A stretch of DNA of 64,000 nt from Synechococcales cyanobacterium CNB (GTDB taxonomy: Bacteria; Planctomycetota; Phycisphaerae; Phycisphaerales; UBA1924), in assembly GCA_030263455.1 (NCBI GenBank), contig SZOZ01000004.1, positions 173,648 to 237,647 on the forward strand, read 5' to 3'. A model generated the notes under the pieces. That model was not told where the DNA came from and made no database searches. It worked only from the letters and a program-made list of their open reading frames with translations. A program made the translations under genes and the position numbers. Shown one piece after another: positions 27,968 to 43,977 of this stretch. Each line of letters begins with the position of its first letter. Position 1 is the stretch's first letter.

Positions 27968-29938
27968 GTGATCGGCGAACTTCATCCGGCATTGGCACAG
28001 ATGATCGAGGTCGGGCGGCAGCGGGGCTGGCTCTCCTACGAGGAGCTCAACAACACGCTGCCCGACGAGATGGTCGACCCGGACCGCATCGACGAACTGC
28101 TCGCCATCATGGACGCGCAGGGCATCGAGATGGTCGATGAACTCGAGTACCGCGCCCGCTTGCGCCGCGACTCGATCAAGCGCGGCGACGAGCCGGGACA
28201 CAACCCGCTCATCGGCACGCCGCTCGGCGGCGCGGGCGCGGGCCTGCCCAAGCAGTTCCGCGCCATGAGCGTGGCCGGGGGCGAACGGACCGAGGTCTCC
28301 GCCGCGCTCCAACGCGAACTCTCCAAAGACGCACGCGCCGAGATGACTCAGGCCGCGATCGATGTCGCCGAGGCCGAGGCCCTGGACCCGGAGGCCCTGC
28401 AGCGCGAGCTGGAGGAGTCGTCCTCGGACGAGCCGGAGGGCCGGCGCATCGACGACCCCGTGCGGATGTACCTGACGCAGATGGGTTCGATCCCGCTGCT
28501 GACGCGCGAGGAGGAGATCCGCCTCGCCAAGAAGATCGAGACCACGAGGATGATCTTCCGTCGTCGCTGCCTCGAGAGCGACTACGTTGTGCAGCAGGCG
28601 GTGGAGACACTGCGGATGGTGGACGCCGGATCCCTCCCCTTCGACCGCACGATGCGCATCTCGACGGCGGAGGTGAACGCGAAGGAGAAGATCGCCCGGC
28701 GCATCCCCGCGAACCTGCGCACGATCGAGCAGCTGCTCGCGCTCAACCGATCGGACTGGGCGGCGATCGAGTCGGCCCGCAAGCGCGACCGGCGCAAGGT
28801 CGCCGCCCTCAGCGAGCGGATCGCCACGCGCCGCAGGCGCATGGCCGCGCTCACCGAGGAGCTGAGCCTGCGCACCGGCCGCATCATCCCGCTGATGCGC
28901 AAGCTCCGCTCGATCAGCAAGAAGATGACGGACCTCGAAGCCGAGCTGCTGAAGGCGGAACGCTTCCCGAAGCGCTACGACCCCGAGGACGTCGAGGTCA
29001 TGCGCGACGAACTGACCGGACTGCGCTCTCTCGTCCTTGAAACCCCGCAGGAACTGGCGGCCCGCGTCCGCGCCATCAACACCGTCTTCTGGGAGTACGA
29101 GCAGGCCAAGCGCGACCTGTCGGGAGGCAACCTGCGCCTCGTCGTCTCGATCGCCAAGAAGTACCGCAACCGCGGCCTCTCGTTCCTGGACGTCATCCAG
29201 GAGGGCAACACCGGCCTGATGCGCGCGGTTGACAAGTACGAGTACAAGCGCGGGTACAAGTTCTCGACCTACGCGACGTGGTGGATCCGTCAGGCGATCA
29301 CCCGCGCCATCGCCGACCACGCCCGCACCATCCGCATCCCCGTCCACATGATCGAGACCATGTCGCGCCTGCGCAACCTGCAGAAGCAGGTCCACCAGGA
29401 GACGGGCGTCGAGCCGACGCTGGACGAGCTGGCCGAGATGTCGGGGATGAACATCGCCGAGGTGCGCCGCGTGATGAAAATCTCGCGACACCCCGTCTCG
29501 CTCGACCGCCCCGTGGGCGAGAGCGAGGACAGCTACTTCGGCGACTTCATCGAGGACGAGTCGCAGGCTCAGCCGACCGAGAACGCCGCCCAGGACATGC
29601 TCAAGCAGCGCATCGAGGCCGTGCTCAAGACCCTCACCTACCGCGAGCGCGAGATCATCAAGCTCCGCTACGGCATCGGCGACGGGTATACCTACACGCT
29701 CGAAGAGGTCGGACGCATCTTCAAGGTCACGCGCGAACGCGTGCGCCAGGTCGAGGCAAAGGCCATTCGTAAACTCCAGCACCCCGTCCGCGCCCGCAAA
29801 CTCCAGGGCTTCGTGGACGGCTCCGTCTACCGCGAGGTACGCGCAGAGCCGGAGACCCCCGACGAAGCGAACGGCGTGCTCGCCGAGCACGACGCAGCCA
29901 TCGACCGCGAGGACGCCGACTTCGACGCCGGGAACTGA
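27968..29938 (+). CDS. rpoD: Primary RNA polymerase sigma factor (sigma-70/SigA)
   Basis: This housekeeping sigma factor has 656 residues and starts at GTG 27968 after GGGGAGAG. Region 1.1 is at about 1-60 ([15 protein letters not shown]) and region 1.2 near 160 ([21 protein letters not shown]). A non-conserved region of roughly 200 residues is rich in Arg and Lys. Region 2 ([35 protein letters not shown]) carries the -10-binding aromatic residues, region 3 follows, and region 4 ([17 protein letters not shown]) reads the -35. It is probably cotranscribed with dnaG. Confidence 0.97.
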   Translation: MIGELHPALAQMIEVGRQRGWLSYEELNNTLPDEMVDPDRIDELLAIMDAQGIEMVDELEYRARLRRDSIKRGDEPGHNPLIGTPLGGAGAGLPKQFRAMSVAGGERTEVSAALQRELSKDARAEMTQAAIDVAEAEALDPEALQRELEESSSDEPEGRRIDDPVRMYLTQMGSIPLLTREEEIRLAKKIETTRMIFRRRCLESDYVVQQAVETLRMVDAGSLPFDRTMRISTAEVNAKEKIARRIPANLRTIEQLLALNRSDWAAIESARKRDRRKVAALSERIATRRRRMAALTEELSLRTGRIIPLMRKLRSISKKMTDLEAELLKAERFPKRYDPEDVEVMRDELTGLRSLVLETPQELAARVRAINTVFWEYEQAKRDLSGGNLRLVVSIAKKYRNRGLSFLDVIQEGNTGLMRAVDKYEYKRGYKFSTYATWWIRQAITRAIADHARTIRIPVHMIETMSRLRNLQKQVHQETGVEPTLDELAEMSGMNIAEVRRVMKISRHPVSLDRPVGESEDSYFGDFIEDESQAQPTENAAQDMLKQRIEAVLKTLTYREREIIKLRYGIGDGYTYTLEEVGRIFKVTRERVRQVEAKAIRKLQHPVRARKLQGFVDGSVYREVRAEPETPDEANGVLAEHDAAIDREDADFDAGN

Positions 29939-29971
29939 CCCGCCGCCGGATGCCTTTCCGCTCCGGGGGCC

Positions 29972-30009
29972 GGCCACCCCACCGTTCCGTGGCGGCCTCG
30001 TCTTCGTCT
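29972..30009 (+). terminator. Possible terminator after rpoD
   Basis: GGCCACCCCAC can pair with GTGGCGGCC (2-nt bulge), followed by TCGTCTTCGTCT. The stem is imperfect and the tail only moderately T-rich. Confidence 0.35.
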
Positions 30010-30067
30010 ACCCCTGCAACCCTCCCCCTCGAATCGCGCCCTCCCGTCTCGCGTGTACGCTCACGCC

Positions 30068-30508
30068 ATGGGCAAGGCGCTCCTGACCGTCCTCCTCCTC
30101 GTCGCATCAAACGTCTTCATGACCTTCGCGTGGTACGGCCACCTGAAGGCGAGGTCTTGGACGCTCTTCACCGCAATCGCCGTCTCATGGCTCATCGCCC
30201 TCCCCGAGTACCTCCTCCAGGTGCCCGCCAACCGCATCGGGCATGTCGGCATGGGCGGCCCGTTCACGGCCCCGCAACTCAAAATCCTCCAGGAGGCCAT
30301 CACGCTCACCGTCTTCACGGTGTTCGTGCTGGCGTTCCTGAAGGAGAAGCCGCGGATCAACGACTACGTCGCCTTCGGCCTCATCATGCTGGCGGTGGTC
30401 GTGGCGATGTGGGGCAAGGGCGGCCCGCTCGTCAACGCGAACGAACCCCACGAACGAGCCGCGAGCGTGAGCGAGCGGTCGAGCGCACCGGGCGCCGAAG
30501 CACACTGA
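30068..30508 (+). CDS. DUF486 / DMT-like small membrane protein
   Basis: This 146-residue protein has about four membrane helices (KALLTVLLLVASNVFMTFAW, TLFTAIAVSWLIALPEYLL, ITLTVFTVFVLAFL, FGLIMLAVVVAMWG), matching the DUF486 family of transporter-like proteins. The conserved PEYLLQVPANRIG block is present. The tail after residue 120 is hydrophilic. The ATG at 30068 is 6 nt after TACGCT and has no ribosome site, so a leaderless mRNA is possible. The substrate is unknown. Confidence 0.85.
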   Translation: MGKALLTVLLLVASNVFMTFAWYGHLKARSWTLFTAIAVSWLIALPEYLLQVPANRIGHVGMGGPFTAPQLKILQEAITLTVFTVFVLAFLKEKPRINDYVAFGLIMLAVVVAMWGKGGPLVNANEPHERAASVSERSSAPGAEAH

Positions 30509-30510
30509 GC

Positions 30511-30546
30511 GCAAAGAAACACGCGGACGCCGGAGCGTCCGCGTGT
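30511..30546 (-). terminator. Strong terminator after the PEP-CTERM-like gene
   Basis: A perfect 12-bp stem (ACACGCGGACGC and its complement) with a 4-nt loop is followed on the minus strand by TTCTTTG. It lies 28 nt after the stop at 30574 and probably stops the converging DUF486 transcript too. Confidence 0.85.
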
Positions 30547-30573
30547 TCCGTGAGTGTGCTGTGGTCAAGCCGT

Positions 30574-31206
30574 TCAGCGGCGACGGCGCAGCCCCGCGAG
30601 GCCCGCCAGACCGACCAGTGCCAGGCTCCCGGGTGCGGGAACCGAGATCGACCAGACGCTGTACCCGCCCGGCAGGCCCTGGACGTGCTGGGCGATGCGC
30701 CAGGTCGGGTCGCTCGCGGTGAGCGCGCTCTTGACGTCGCCGAAGGTCGTGCCGCCGGCGTAGTCGAAGCGGATCGTGAGCGACTCGGTCCCGCCGTGGT
30801 TGATCCCGTTGTGCGCGGGTGGCGGGTTGGCGTCGGTGGAGTACAGGTTGCCGCTCCAGGAGCCGCCGTAGTTCAGGCCCGGCTGAGCGGGGTTCGGCGG
30901 CGTCGCGCCGTCGGAGAAGTCCACGCCCGCCGACTCGAAGACGATCGAGCCGCCGGTCAGACCGCTGAACTTCTCGAAGTAGATGGCGGTAACGACCGAC
31001 GAAGCGGTCGAATCGTTGTAGAACGTGATGTCGATGTACGTGCCGCCGTCCACGAGGTCCGCCCACAGGTCCAGACCGCCGACATCGGCGTTGTCAGCGT
31101 TCTCGTAGACGAACAGGTCCACGCGGTCAGCGAACGCCGACCCAGCGCACACGGCCACCACTCCGGCAAGGCACAGCCCCGCCACCCCGGGCTTCACACG
31201 GATCAT
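30574..31206 (-). CDS. Secreted protein with PEP-CTERM-like sorting tail
   Basis: The ATG at 31206 follows GAGGAG; the product has 210 residues. The signal peptide is MIRVKPGVAGLCLAGVVAVC (cut after AFA). The middle is a beta-rich domain of about 150 residues without recognised family. The last 22 residues, PAPGSLALVGLAGLAGL then RRRR, have the PEP-CTERM layout: a short Pro motif (PAP instead of PEP), a membrane helix and a basic end. In the PEP-CTERM model such tails are cut by an exosortase; no exosortase gene is in the window. It is probably a surface or matrix protein. Confidence 0.88.
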   Translation of the reverse strand: MIRVKPGVAGLCLAGVVAVCAGSAFADRVDLFVYENADNADVGGLDLWADLVDGGTYIDITFYNDSTASSVVTAIYFEKFSGLTGGSIVFESAGVDFSDGATPPNPAQPGLNYGGSWSGNLYSTDANPPPAHNGINHGGTESLTIRFDYAGGTTFGDVKSALTASDPTWRIAQHVQGLPGGYSVWSISVPAPGSLALVGLAGLAGLRRRR

Positions 31207-31447
31207 GTCACTCTCCTCGTCTCTTCTCTCGTTCTGCCGACCGCCCCACTCAGACGCACAGAGCGCCGGAGGAATCATGTGGCGTTCGGCCATCTCTCTC
31301 GCCGGAGAAGATACGGCACGGAGGGCCGGGTTGGAAGCCCTAAGCGCATAAAAAGACTCCATTTAGCGAGTTTTCCCCCGGTTATTGCCCGGTCTGGCCA
31401 CCAGTGATCACACCGGTACATATGTTCGTATCACGTTCGTGCTTCTG

Positions 31448-33196
31448 TTAGCCTGCGAATCGCCAAACGGAACCCGATTCTCTATCCAGCGAAGTCCCCG
31501 TGATCCCCGCCCGGATCAACTCGACCGGGATCGCGTTGTGCGCCAGCACGACGTCGTGGAACTCCCGATCGGTCATCCGGCCCCGGCCCACCGTCTCCTC
31601 GTGCAAGGCGCGCAGCTGCAGGCCCCCGATCATGTAGGCGACCTGGTAGAGCGGGCCGTAGTCCCCGCCGACGTAGCGGCGCACTTCGCTCGTCGCGCCG
31701 AGCCGCTCGTGCCCGACACGCTCGACGAGGAAGGCGATCATCTCGTCTGTGGTCATCTCGCCGAGGTGGAACTTCAGGCTCACGATGATGCGGGCGCAGC
31801 GGTGCATGCGCCAGAACAGCATCCCGATGCGGTCCTCCGGGCCGCGCGCAAAGCCCTTGTCCCACAGAAGCATCTCCCAGTGCAGCGCCCAGCCTTCGAC
31901 AAGGAACGGCGTCCGGAACAGCGACCGGTACGGCCGCTCTCGCCGCGCGACGAACCCCTGCAAATGGTGGCCGGGGATGAGCTCGTGAGCGGCGACGATG
32001 CGGGTGAAATGCCGGTTGTTCCCCCGCATCGACATCAGTTTGTCGTCGTGCGGCATCGCGTCGGTCGGATACGCCACCAGAATCTGCTGGTTGTTGTACG
32101 CGGCGAAGGGGAGCGTCCGCTGGCCCTGCGGCGAGAGCATCGTCAGCCGCCATGCCTCCTCGCACAGCTCGGGCACCGTGACGAGGTCGTGCTCCTTCAC
32201 GAAGTCGATGCCCTGCCGCGCCAGGTCCGCCATCAGCGCGGCCTGCCCGCCCGGCGGCTCGTGCAGGTTCTTGACGTGCTCCAGCGCGCCCCGCCAGTCA
32301 TCGCCGAAACCGAGTTCGCGCGACGCCCGCAGCATCTCCGCCTCGCACCAGGCGAACTCGCGCTCGGCGATCGCGATCAGTTCCTCGGGCGAGTACGGGA
32401 TGAACTCCGTCGCCAGGTCCGCGAGCAGCTTCTCGCGGCCGATCGGGTCGCCGATGAGCGGATCGTCGTCCTTGCCCTTCAGCCCGGCGACCTGCTCTCG
32501 CAAGTGCTTGGCGTAGTCGGCCATCGCCGCCGCTGTCTGCTCGTGCGGCTTGCGCACCCACCATGAGAACTCGGGCACGTAGCCGTCGTGGTAGCGGAAC
32601 CAGTCCTCCAGGGTCCGACGCAGCGCGTCCGTGGCCGAGGCAGCACGGGCCGCGACAACCGGCGAGACGAACAGCGCATCGCCCGGCTCCTCGCCCTCCT
32701 TCTTCTTGCGCCCCGCATCGATGCGCGCTCGCACCTCGCCGATCTCCGCCTCCACCCTCGACAGCCGATCCGCCCACTCGCGCGGCGCCGGCTCCGCCAT
32801 CCGTGAACGCGACATCGCCAGGTCGATCACCAGCCGCCGGAACGGCAGCAACGCGTCCATCTCCGCCAGCCTCGCCCGCGTCAGCGCCTGCTCCGCTCGC
32901 TCGGCGGCGAGGTGCGTGCGCATCAGCACGTAATCGATCCTGCCCTGCTGATCGAGCGCCTGGAAGTCAACCGCTCGCAATCTCGCCTCCCACTCTTCGA
33001 GCAGCGCGTCCGTCCGGTCGAGCGCCTCCTCCGACCACGGCCAGTCATAGAACGACCGCACCGAACCTCGGTCCGCGGTGTACTTCTGCACAAACTCGGC
33101 CAGATCGCGGCCCGCTTGCGCCCGCGCCGACACCGGCGCGACGAGGCACGAGGCAACGAAGAACACGACGCACGCCAGCAGCACGATTCGATTCAC
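31448..33196 (-). CDS. Secreted DUF885 family metallopeptidase-like protein
   Basis: This 582-residue protein starts at a GTG (33196) with GGAGCAAG upstream and a clear signal peptide (MNRIVLLACVVFFVASCLVA). The C-terminal half is the DUF885 domain with the zinc-site motif HELIPGHHLQ (His404, Glu405, His409/His410), then EGWALHWEMLLWDKG and the EVRRYVGG...YMIGG blocks. DUF885 proteins are thought to be peptidases, and the ligands look intact. The Cys in VASCLVAP at position 17 could be a lipobox variant, but signal peptidase I cleavage after ARA is equally possible. It lies next to an M24 aminopeptidase gene, which hints at peptide use. Confidence 0.88.
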   Translation of the reverse strand: MNRIVLLACVVFFVASCLVAPVSARAQAGRDLAEFVQKYTADRGSVRSFYDWPWSEEALDRTDALLEEWEARLRAVDFQALDQQGRIDYVLMRTHLAAERAEQALTRARLAEMDALLPFRRLVIDLAMSRSRMAEPAPREWADRLSRVEAEIGEVRARIDAGRKKKEGEEPGDALFVSPVVAARAASATDALRRTLEDWFRYHDGYVPEFSWWVRKPHEQTAAAMADYAKHLREQVAGLKGKDDDPLIGDPIGREKLLADLATEFIPYSPEELIAIAEREFAWCEAEMLRASRELGFGDDWRGALEHVKNLHEPPGGQAALMADLARQGIDFVKEHDLVTVPELCEEAWRLTMLSPQGQRTLPFAAYNNQQILVAYPTDAMPHDDKLMSMRGNNRHFTRIVAAHELIPGHHLQGFVARRERPYRSLFRTPFLVEGWALHWEMLLWDKGFARGPEDRIGMLFWRMHRCARIIVSLKFHLGEMTTDEMIAFLVERVGHERLGATSEVRRYVGGDYGPLYQVAYMIGGLQLRALHEETVGRGRMTDREFHDVVLAHNAIPVELIRAGITGTSLDRESGSVWRFAG

Positions 33197-33238
33197 GGGT
33201 CTTGCTCCGTTCGGGTTGGACGACGGAGCATACCGGCG

Positions 33239-38166
<4,928 letters not shown>

Positions 38167-38279
38167 GACCTTGACCCGCACAACGGGCGTGTTCCGCGAC
38201 ATCCGGGCATCGACCGGGGGGATGGGCGAACGAACCCCCGCCCTCGTGTCGATACACCCCCCGGGACTCGGGGATCACG

Positions 38280-40166
38280 GTGGCCATGCAGACGCACGAA
38301 AGCGAACGCCGAGCGCGCGACGAACTCGGACCCGTGTCGCGCCCCGCTTACCAGGGCCGATGGCACTTCCTCTACGGCACGATGCTCATCGTCATGGCCG
38401 CCGTGACGCTGGGCAGCCACGTCCGGCTGCAACTCGAACTCAACTCCTACACCTCGCCCGACCCCGCGATCGACGCTTCGGTGCGCGTCCGTCGCCACGC
38501 CCGCGATCTCGCGATCGACGCCGCCTCCGCGATCGAGGCCGCCGCGGACAGCGACTCGGTCGGTGTTCGCCGCTACGCCAACAGCGCTTCCCATTCCGTG
38601 CGCGCCATCGGCGCGACGCTCGAGACGCTCGTCGCGCAGGGCGAGAGCCCGCCGCAGCCCCCCGAGGCGTTGAGCTACGCCGATCGCCTGGCGAGCCTCC
38701 ATGCCGACGCCAGGGCCGCCGTGGAGGAGCTCGCCGCGGCCGAGACGGGGGCGGGGATCGGCTCCATCGTCCCCATCTGCCGCGGCATCGAGGTGCTCAG
38801 CGCGCAGATGGTCGCGCTCATGGATCAGGCCATCCGCGACCTCACCGTCCTGCACGACGAAGAGCACCGCAGCCTCAGCCGATCCAGCCTCGCGCTCGCC
38901 GCGGTGACCGCGCTGCTCTTCACCGCGTACGCGGGCCTGATGCTCGGGCCTGTGGCGCGCACCGTTCGCGCCCAACTCAGGGAACTCGAACGCGCCCGCG
39001 CCGTCGCGATGGAGGGCATCCGCGCCAAGGGCGAGTTCCTCGCGAACGTGACGCACGAACTGCGCACGCCCCTGACCTCGATCCTCGGCTACGCGGAGCT
39101 CCTCCGGGACTCTCGCACCCCCGAGGCGGAGCGCGCCGAATACGCCGAGATCATCCACAACAACGGCACGCACCTGCTCCAGCTCATCAACGACCTGCTC
39201 GACCTTGCCAAACTCGACGCGGGACGCATGACCGTCAGCCGCGTCGCCTGCTCGCCCGCCGAGATCGTCGAGCAGACCGTGCAACTCCTGCGGCCGGCCG
39301 CCGAACGAAAACGGCTCAGCCTCGAGTACGTCATCCACGCCGGCGTGCCCCGGGCCATCGAGTCCGACCCCGACCGCCTCCGCCAGGTGCTTGTGAATCT
39401 CGCGGGCAACGCGGTGAAGTTCACGTTCTCGGGCGGCGTGCGCATCGAAGTCCACGCCGAAGGCGATCCAGACCGCCCAGCCGCCATCCGCTTCGAAGTG
39501 CATGACACCGGCATCGGGATCGACGAGGAAACGCAGCGCCGGCTGTTCACGCCCTTCGTGCAGGCCGAGACGGCGACCACGCGCCGCTTCGGCGGCACTG
39601 GACTCGGCCTCGCGATCTCGAACGATCTCGCCCGCCTGCTCGGCGGCAGAATCGCCGTTCAGAGCGAGCGCGGGAAGGGGTCCGTCTTCACGGTCCGTCT
39701 CAATCTCGCCGGCTCTCATCCCACGGCCTCGCCCACCCCGCTCGACACCGCTCATCCCCTGCGGGGCGTTCGCGTCCTCCTCGCCGAGGACGGCGACGAC
39801 AACCGCCGTCTGCTCACCCACCTGCTGCGATCCTCCGGCGCGCACGTCGAGACCGCGCGCAACGGCTTCGAGGCCTGCGCGCTCGTCGAGAACGCCCAGA
39901 CCCCCTTCAGCGTCATTCTCATGGACCTCCAGATGCCGGAACTCGACGGCCTCGGCGCGGTGCGCAAACTCCGTGCCTCGGCATGCCGCACGCCCATCGT
40001 CGCGCTCACCGCCAACAACCGGCCGAACGATCGCGACGCGTGCTTCCAGGCCGGGTGCGACGATTACCTGGTCAAGCCGATCGAGCGGGCGAAACTCATC
40101 GCTGAATGCCGCCGCTGGCACGACGAGGGCGAACGGACAGCGCCGGACAACCGGGCCGCGGCGTGA
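38280..40166 (+). CDS. Hybrid sensor histidine kinase / response regulator
   Basis: This 628-residue membrane kinase starts at GTG 38280 or the ATG two codons later. Two membrane helices (about 29-48, YGTMLIVMAAVTLGSHV, and about 200-222, LALAAVTALLFTAYAGLML) flank a sensor region of about 150 residues, mostly helical. The HisKA phospho-acceptor is His259 in NVTHELRTPL. The ATPase domain has HDTGIGIDE and GGTGLGLAIS. A receiver domain at about 495-615 has phospho-Asp549 in MDLQMPELDG and the conserved Lys in DYLVKPI. No output domain or partner regulator is next to it, so it acts in a phosphorelay with unlinked partners. The signal is unknown. Confidence 0.95.
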   Translation: MAMQTHESERRARDELGPVSRPAYQGRWHFLYGTMLIVMAAVTLGSHVRLQLELNSYTSPDPAIDASVRVRRHARDLAIDAASAIEAAADSDSVGVRRYANSASHSVRAIGATLETLVAQGESPPQPPEALSYADRLASLHADARAAVEELAAAETGAGIGSIVPICRGIEVLSAQMVALMDQAIRDLTVLHDEEHRSLSRSSLALAAVTALLFTAYAGLMLGPVARTVRAQLRELERARAVAMEGIRAKGEFLANVTHELRTPLTSILGYAELLRDSRTPEAERAEYAEIIHNNGTHLLQLINDLLDLAKLDAGRMTVSRVACSPAEIVEQTVQLLRPAAERKRLSLEYVIHAGVPRAIESDPDRLRQVLVNLAGNAVKFTFSGGVRIEVHAEGDPDRPAAIRFEVHDTGIGIDEETQRRLFTPFVQAETATTRRFGGTGLGLAISNDLARLLGGRIAVQSERGKGSVFTVRLNLAGSHPTASPTPLDTAHPLRGVRVLLAEDGDDNRRLLTHLLRSSGAHVETARNGFEACALVENAQTPFSVILMDLQMPELDGLGAVRKLRASACRTPIVALTANNRPNDRDACFQAGCDDYLVKPIERAKLIAECRRWHDEGERTAPDNRAAA

Positions 40167-40176
40167 CGATCGGAAG

Positions 40177-40251
40177 GGCGACTGACGGGACTCGAACCCG
40201 CGACCCCCTGGACCACAACCAGGTGCTCTAACCAGCTGAGCTACAGTCGCC
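40177..40251 (-). tRNA. tRNA-His (anticodon GTG)
   Basis: On the minus strand the gene begins GGCGACTGTAGCTCAG and ends GTCAGTCGCC. The anticodon loop reads TTGTGGT, giving GTG for histidine. The acceptor stem has an encoded extra G at -1 facing C73, the hallmark of tRNA-His. CCA is not encoded. TTCGAGT marks the T loop. Confidence 0.97.
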
Positions 40252-40287
40252 GTCTCGCGCCGGCCGGATCGCTGCCGACCGACACCA

Positions 40288-40317
40288 ACCATAAGCCTCC
40301 CCGCGACTTCCGGTCAA
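40288..40317 (-). promoter_or_regulatory. Promoter of tRNA-His
   Basis: On the minus strand TTGACC (40317-40312) is followed after 18 nt by TATGGT (40293-40288). Transcription would start about 30 nt before the mature tRNA. Confidence 0.5.
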
Positions 40318-40398
40318 CGCCCGCATGTTTCGCTGGCCGGATCGCGCCCCCATACCTACCCTTCCCATCCCATCCCGAACAACCACCGGAGGCCCGCA

Positions 40399-41994
<1,596 letters not shown>

Positions 41995-42168
41995 TTCCCT
42001 GCTGACACGCTCAGCGCCGTCGAAATCTGGCCGATCGCGGCTTGGAACAGCCACGCGATCATCCTCTGCCTCACTTTCTCGCCCCCCCCATCATTTGGAG
42101 GGAGCGCGATCCGTCCTCGCTCGGTTAGAGTTGCTGCCGAGCATCCGTTCCCACTCCGGAGGACCACC

Positions 42169-42759
42169 ATGAGAGCAGCATTCGTTTCCGTCCTGTCCCT
42201 CACCGCCGCGACCGCCTTCGCAGACGTCCGCTGGAACGAGTTCGTCCACGGCGACATCTCCAGCGACCCGAACGCCCCGACCCCGCTCGTCTTCGGCCTC
42301 GGCGGCAACACCATCATCGGCTCCGTTCTCGGACCCGACGACCGACGCGACTACATCACCTTCGATGTGCCGGCAGGCATGGCGCTCGCCGCACTCTACC
42401 AGCACCAGTACGTCGACCTCGACTCCGGCGGCCCCGGCAACCTCGGCTTCCACGCCATCAACGAGGGCAACACGAGTTGGATTCCCGACCAGAACACCGT
42501 CGGATTCTTCCTCGGCTCCAACCACATGTTCCCGGAAGTACCCGGCACGGACGTCCTGCCACAACTCGCCGACATCCCCTTCGGCGGCATCGGCTTCGAC
42601 ATTCCCCTCGGCCCGGGCACCTACACCTACCTCATCCAGCAGACCGGACCCGACAACACCGGCTACACCCTCGAGTTCTGGCTCATCCCCACGCCGCCCT
42701 CGGCCGCGGCGCTCGCGCTCGCAACGCCGGCGCTGCTCCGCAGGCGGCGGACGAACTGA
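42169..42759 (+). CDS. Small secreted protein with PEP-CTERM-like tail
   Basis: This 196-residue protein has a short signal peptide (MRAAFVSVLSLTAATAFA). The pre-peptidase-like beta domain (DDRRDYITFDVPAGMALAAL, LGPGTYTYLIQQTGP) is a fold often found in exported planctomycete proteins. The tail PTPPSAAALALATPALL then RRRR has the PEP-CTERM shape, with PTPP in place of PEP. GGAGG lies before the ATG, and TAGAGT about 40 nt upstream may be the -10. It is probably exported and surface-linked. Confidence 0.85.
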   Translation: MRAAFVSVLSLTAATAFADVRWNEFVHGDISSDPNAPTPLVFGLGGNTIIGSVLGPDDRRDYITFDVPAGMALAALYQHQYVDLDSGGPGNLGFHAINEGNTSWIPDQNTVGFFLGSNHMFPEVPGTDVLPQLADIPFGGIGFDIPLGPGTYTYLIQQTGPDNTGYTLEFWLIPTPPSAAALALATPALLRRRRTN

Positions 42760-42774
42760 CGCGCGGCGACTCAC

Positions 42775-43977
42775 TCACCGCGTCGCACCGAACCGCCCCG
42801 CCGCGGCGTTCGTCGGCCTATGGTCGCCGTCCAGGCGCGGGTCGATGACAGCCTGCTCACCCCTGCGCTCGCCGGGGAGCGCTTCGAGCGCGCGCACACC
42901 CGCAGCGCCCTCCGCGCCGGGCCACCACCACGCGTTCGCGCCGAAGCGGAACTTCTCCGGCCGGGTGCCGGGGCCGACGTTCACGAGCGACCGAAACCCC
43001 TCCCCCGGCCAGACGAGCAGGCATCCCTCGATCACCCCCCCCTCGGACGGGGCGAACCGCGCATCCGCCGTCTCGTGCAGCAACCGGAAGGCCCAGCGGC
43101 GCGGACCGACGATCGTGCAGTCGCGCACCACGCCGCCGCGCGAGTTCACGAACGCGACCGCGCAGTCCCCGCCCACGAGCACGCACCGCTCGACGATCAC
43201 GTCCTCGGCCTCGAAGCGCGTGCCCGGCCCCGCCTCCTCCGGCACGCGCGGGCGGAAGTACGCCGAGCCCGTCGAGCCGCCGAGGTTCACCGCCCGCTGA
43301 CCCGCGTCCTCGAACCGGCAGCCGACGATCCGCACGCGCGTGCTGCCGCCCTTGGCCTGCACGCCGCTCGACTGCTCGTGCCCCGGCAGCCCGCGGAACG
43401 TGCAGCCCTCGATCGTCACGTCGTGGCAGCCGACCATGTCGATCGCGCTCCCGCCCCACCCCTCGACGAGGCACCGCTCGACGCGCACGCCTCGCAGCCC
43501 GGAGAGCTTGATGCCGTCGGTGTTGCCGCTCGGCCCGGTCCGCAGCACGACGACGCGCCGGAGCGTCACGTCCGCGGCCCACGGCTCGCCGACCGCCCCA
43601 CCCCCGCCCGAGTCGTCGATGTTGATCCCGTTGTGCCGCGCCCCCGCGATGACCACATCCTGCACGATCACGTGGCGCGGGCGCTGCAAGAGGAGGCCGG
43701 ACCCGGGGCCTGTCGCGCCGACCTCGATTCGAGGCGGGTTTTCGGCGTCCGCCCCGCGGATCACGATCGGGCGGCTCGGTTCGCCCCGCAGCCCGGCGAG
43801 CGAGGCCGACCGATGCACCCCCGGCAGCAGCACGATCTCATCCCCCGGCCGCACGACCGCCGCAAGCCGCGACCACTCCTGGCCGGGAGAGACGTGGTGC
43901 TGGTCGGCGAGAACGGGGAATGACGCGAGGAGCAACACAACCGGCACAGCAAACTTTATGGAACGATAACTTTCCAA
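42775..43977 (-). CDS. Secreted right-handed beta-helix protein
   Basis: This 400-residue protein from TTG 43977 has a signal peptide (MESYRSIKFAVPVVLLLASF, cut after VLA); the GTG at 43947 would give a shorter leader. The rest is a parallel beta-helix of pectate-lyase or DUF1565 type, opening with the typical HVSPGQEWSRLAAVVRPGDE and IVLLPGVHR, then rungs such as VEGWGGSAIDMVGCHDVTIEG and VRDCTIVGPRRWAFRL. Polysaccharide binding or lysis is inferred from the fold; no catalytic set was identified. The start overlaps the upstream membrane-protein gene, and the two probably form one operon. Confidence 0.82.
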   Translation of the reverse strand: MESYRSIKFAVPVVLLLASFPVLADQHHVSPGQEWSRLAAVVRPGDEIVLLPGVHRSASLAGLRGEPSRPIVIRGADAENPPRIEVGATGPGSGLLLQRPRHVIVQDVVIAGARHNGINIDDSGGGGAVGEPWAADVTLRRVVVLRTGPSGNTDGIKLSGLRGVRVERCLVEGWGGSAIDMVGCHDVTIEGCTFRGLPGHEQSSGVQAKGGSTRVRIVGCRFEDAGQRAVNLGGSTGSAYFRPRVPEEAGPGTRFEAEDVIVERCVLVGGDCAVAFVNSRGGVVRDCTIVGPRRWAFRLLHETADARFAPSEGGVIEGCLLVWPGEGFRSLVNVGPGTRPEKFRFGANAWWWPGAEGAAGVRALEALPGERRGEQAVIDPRLDGDHRPTNAAAGRFGATR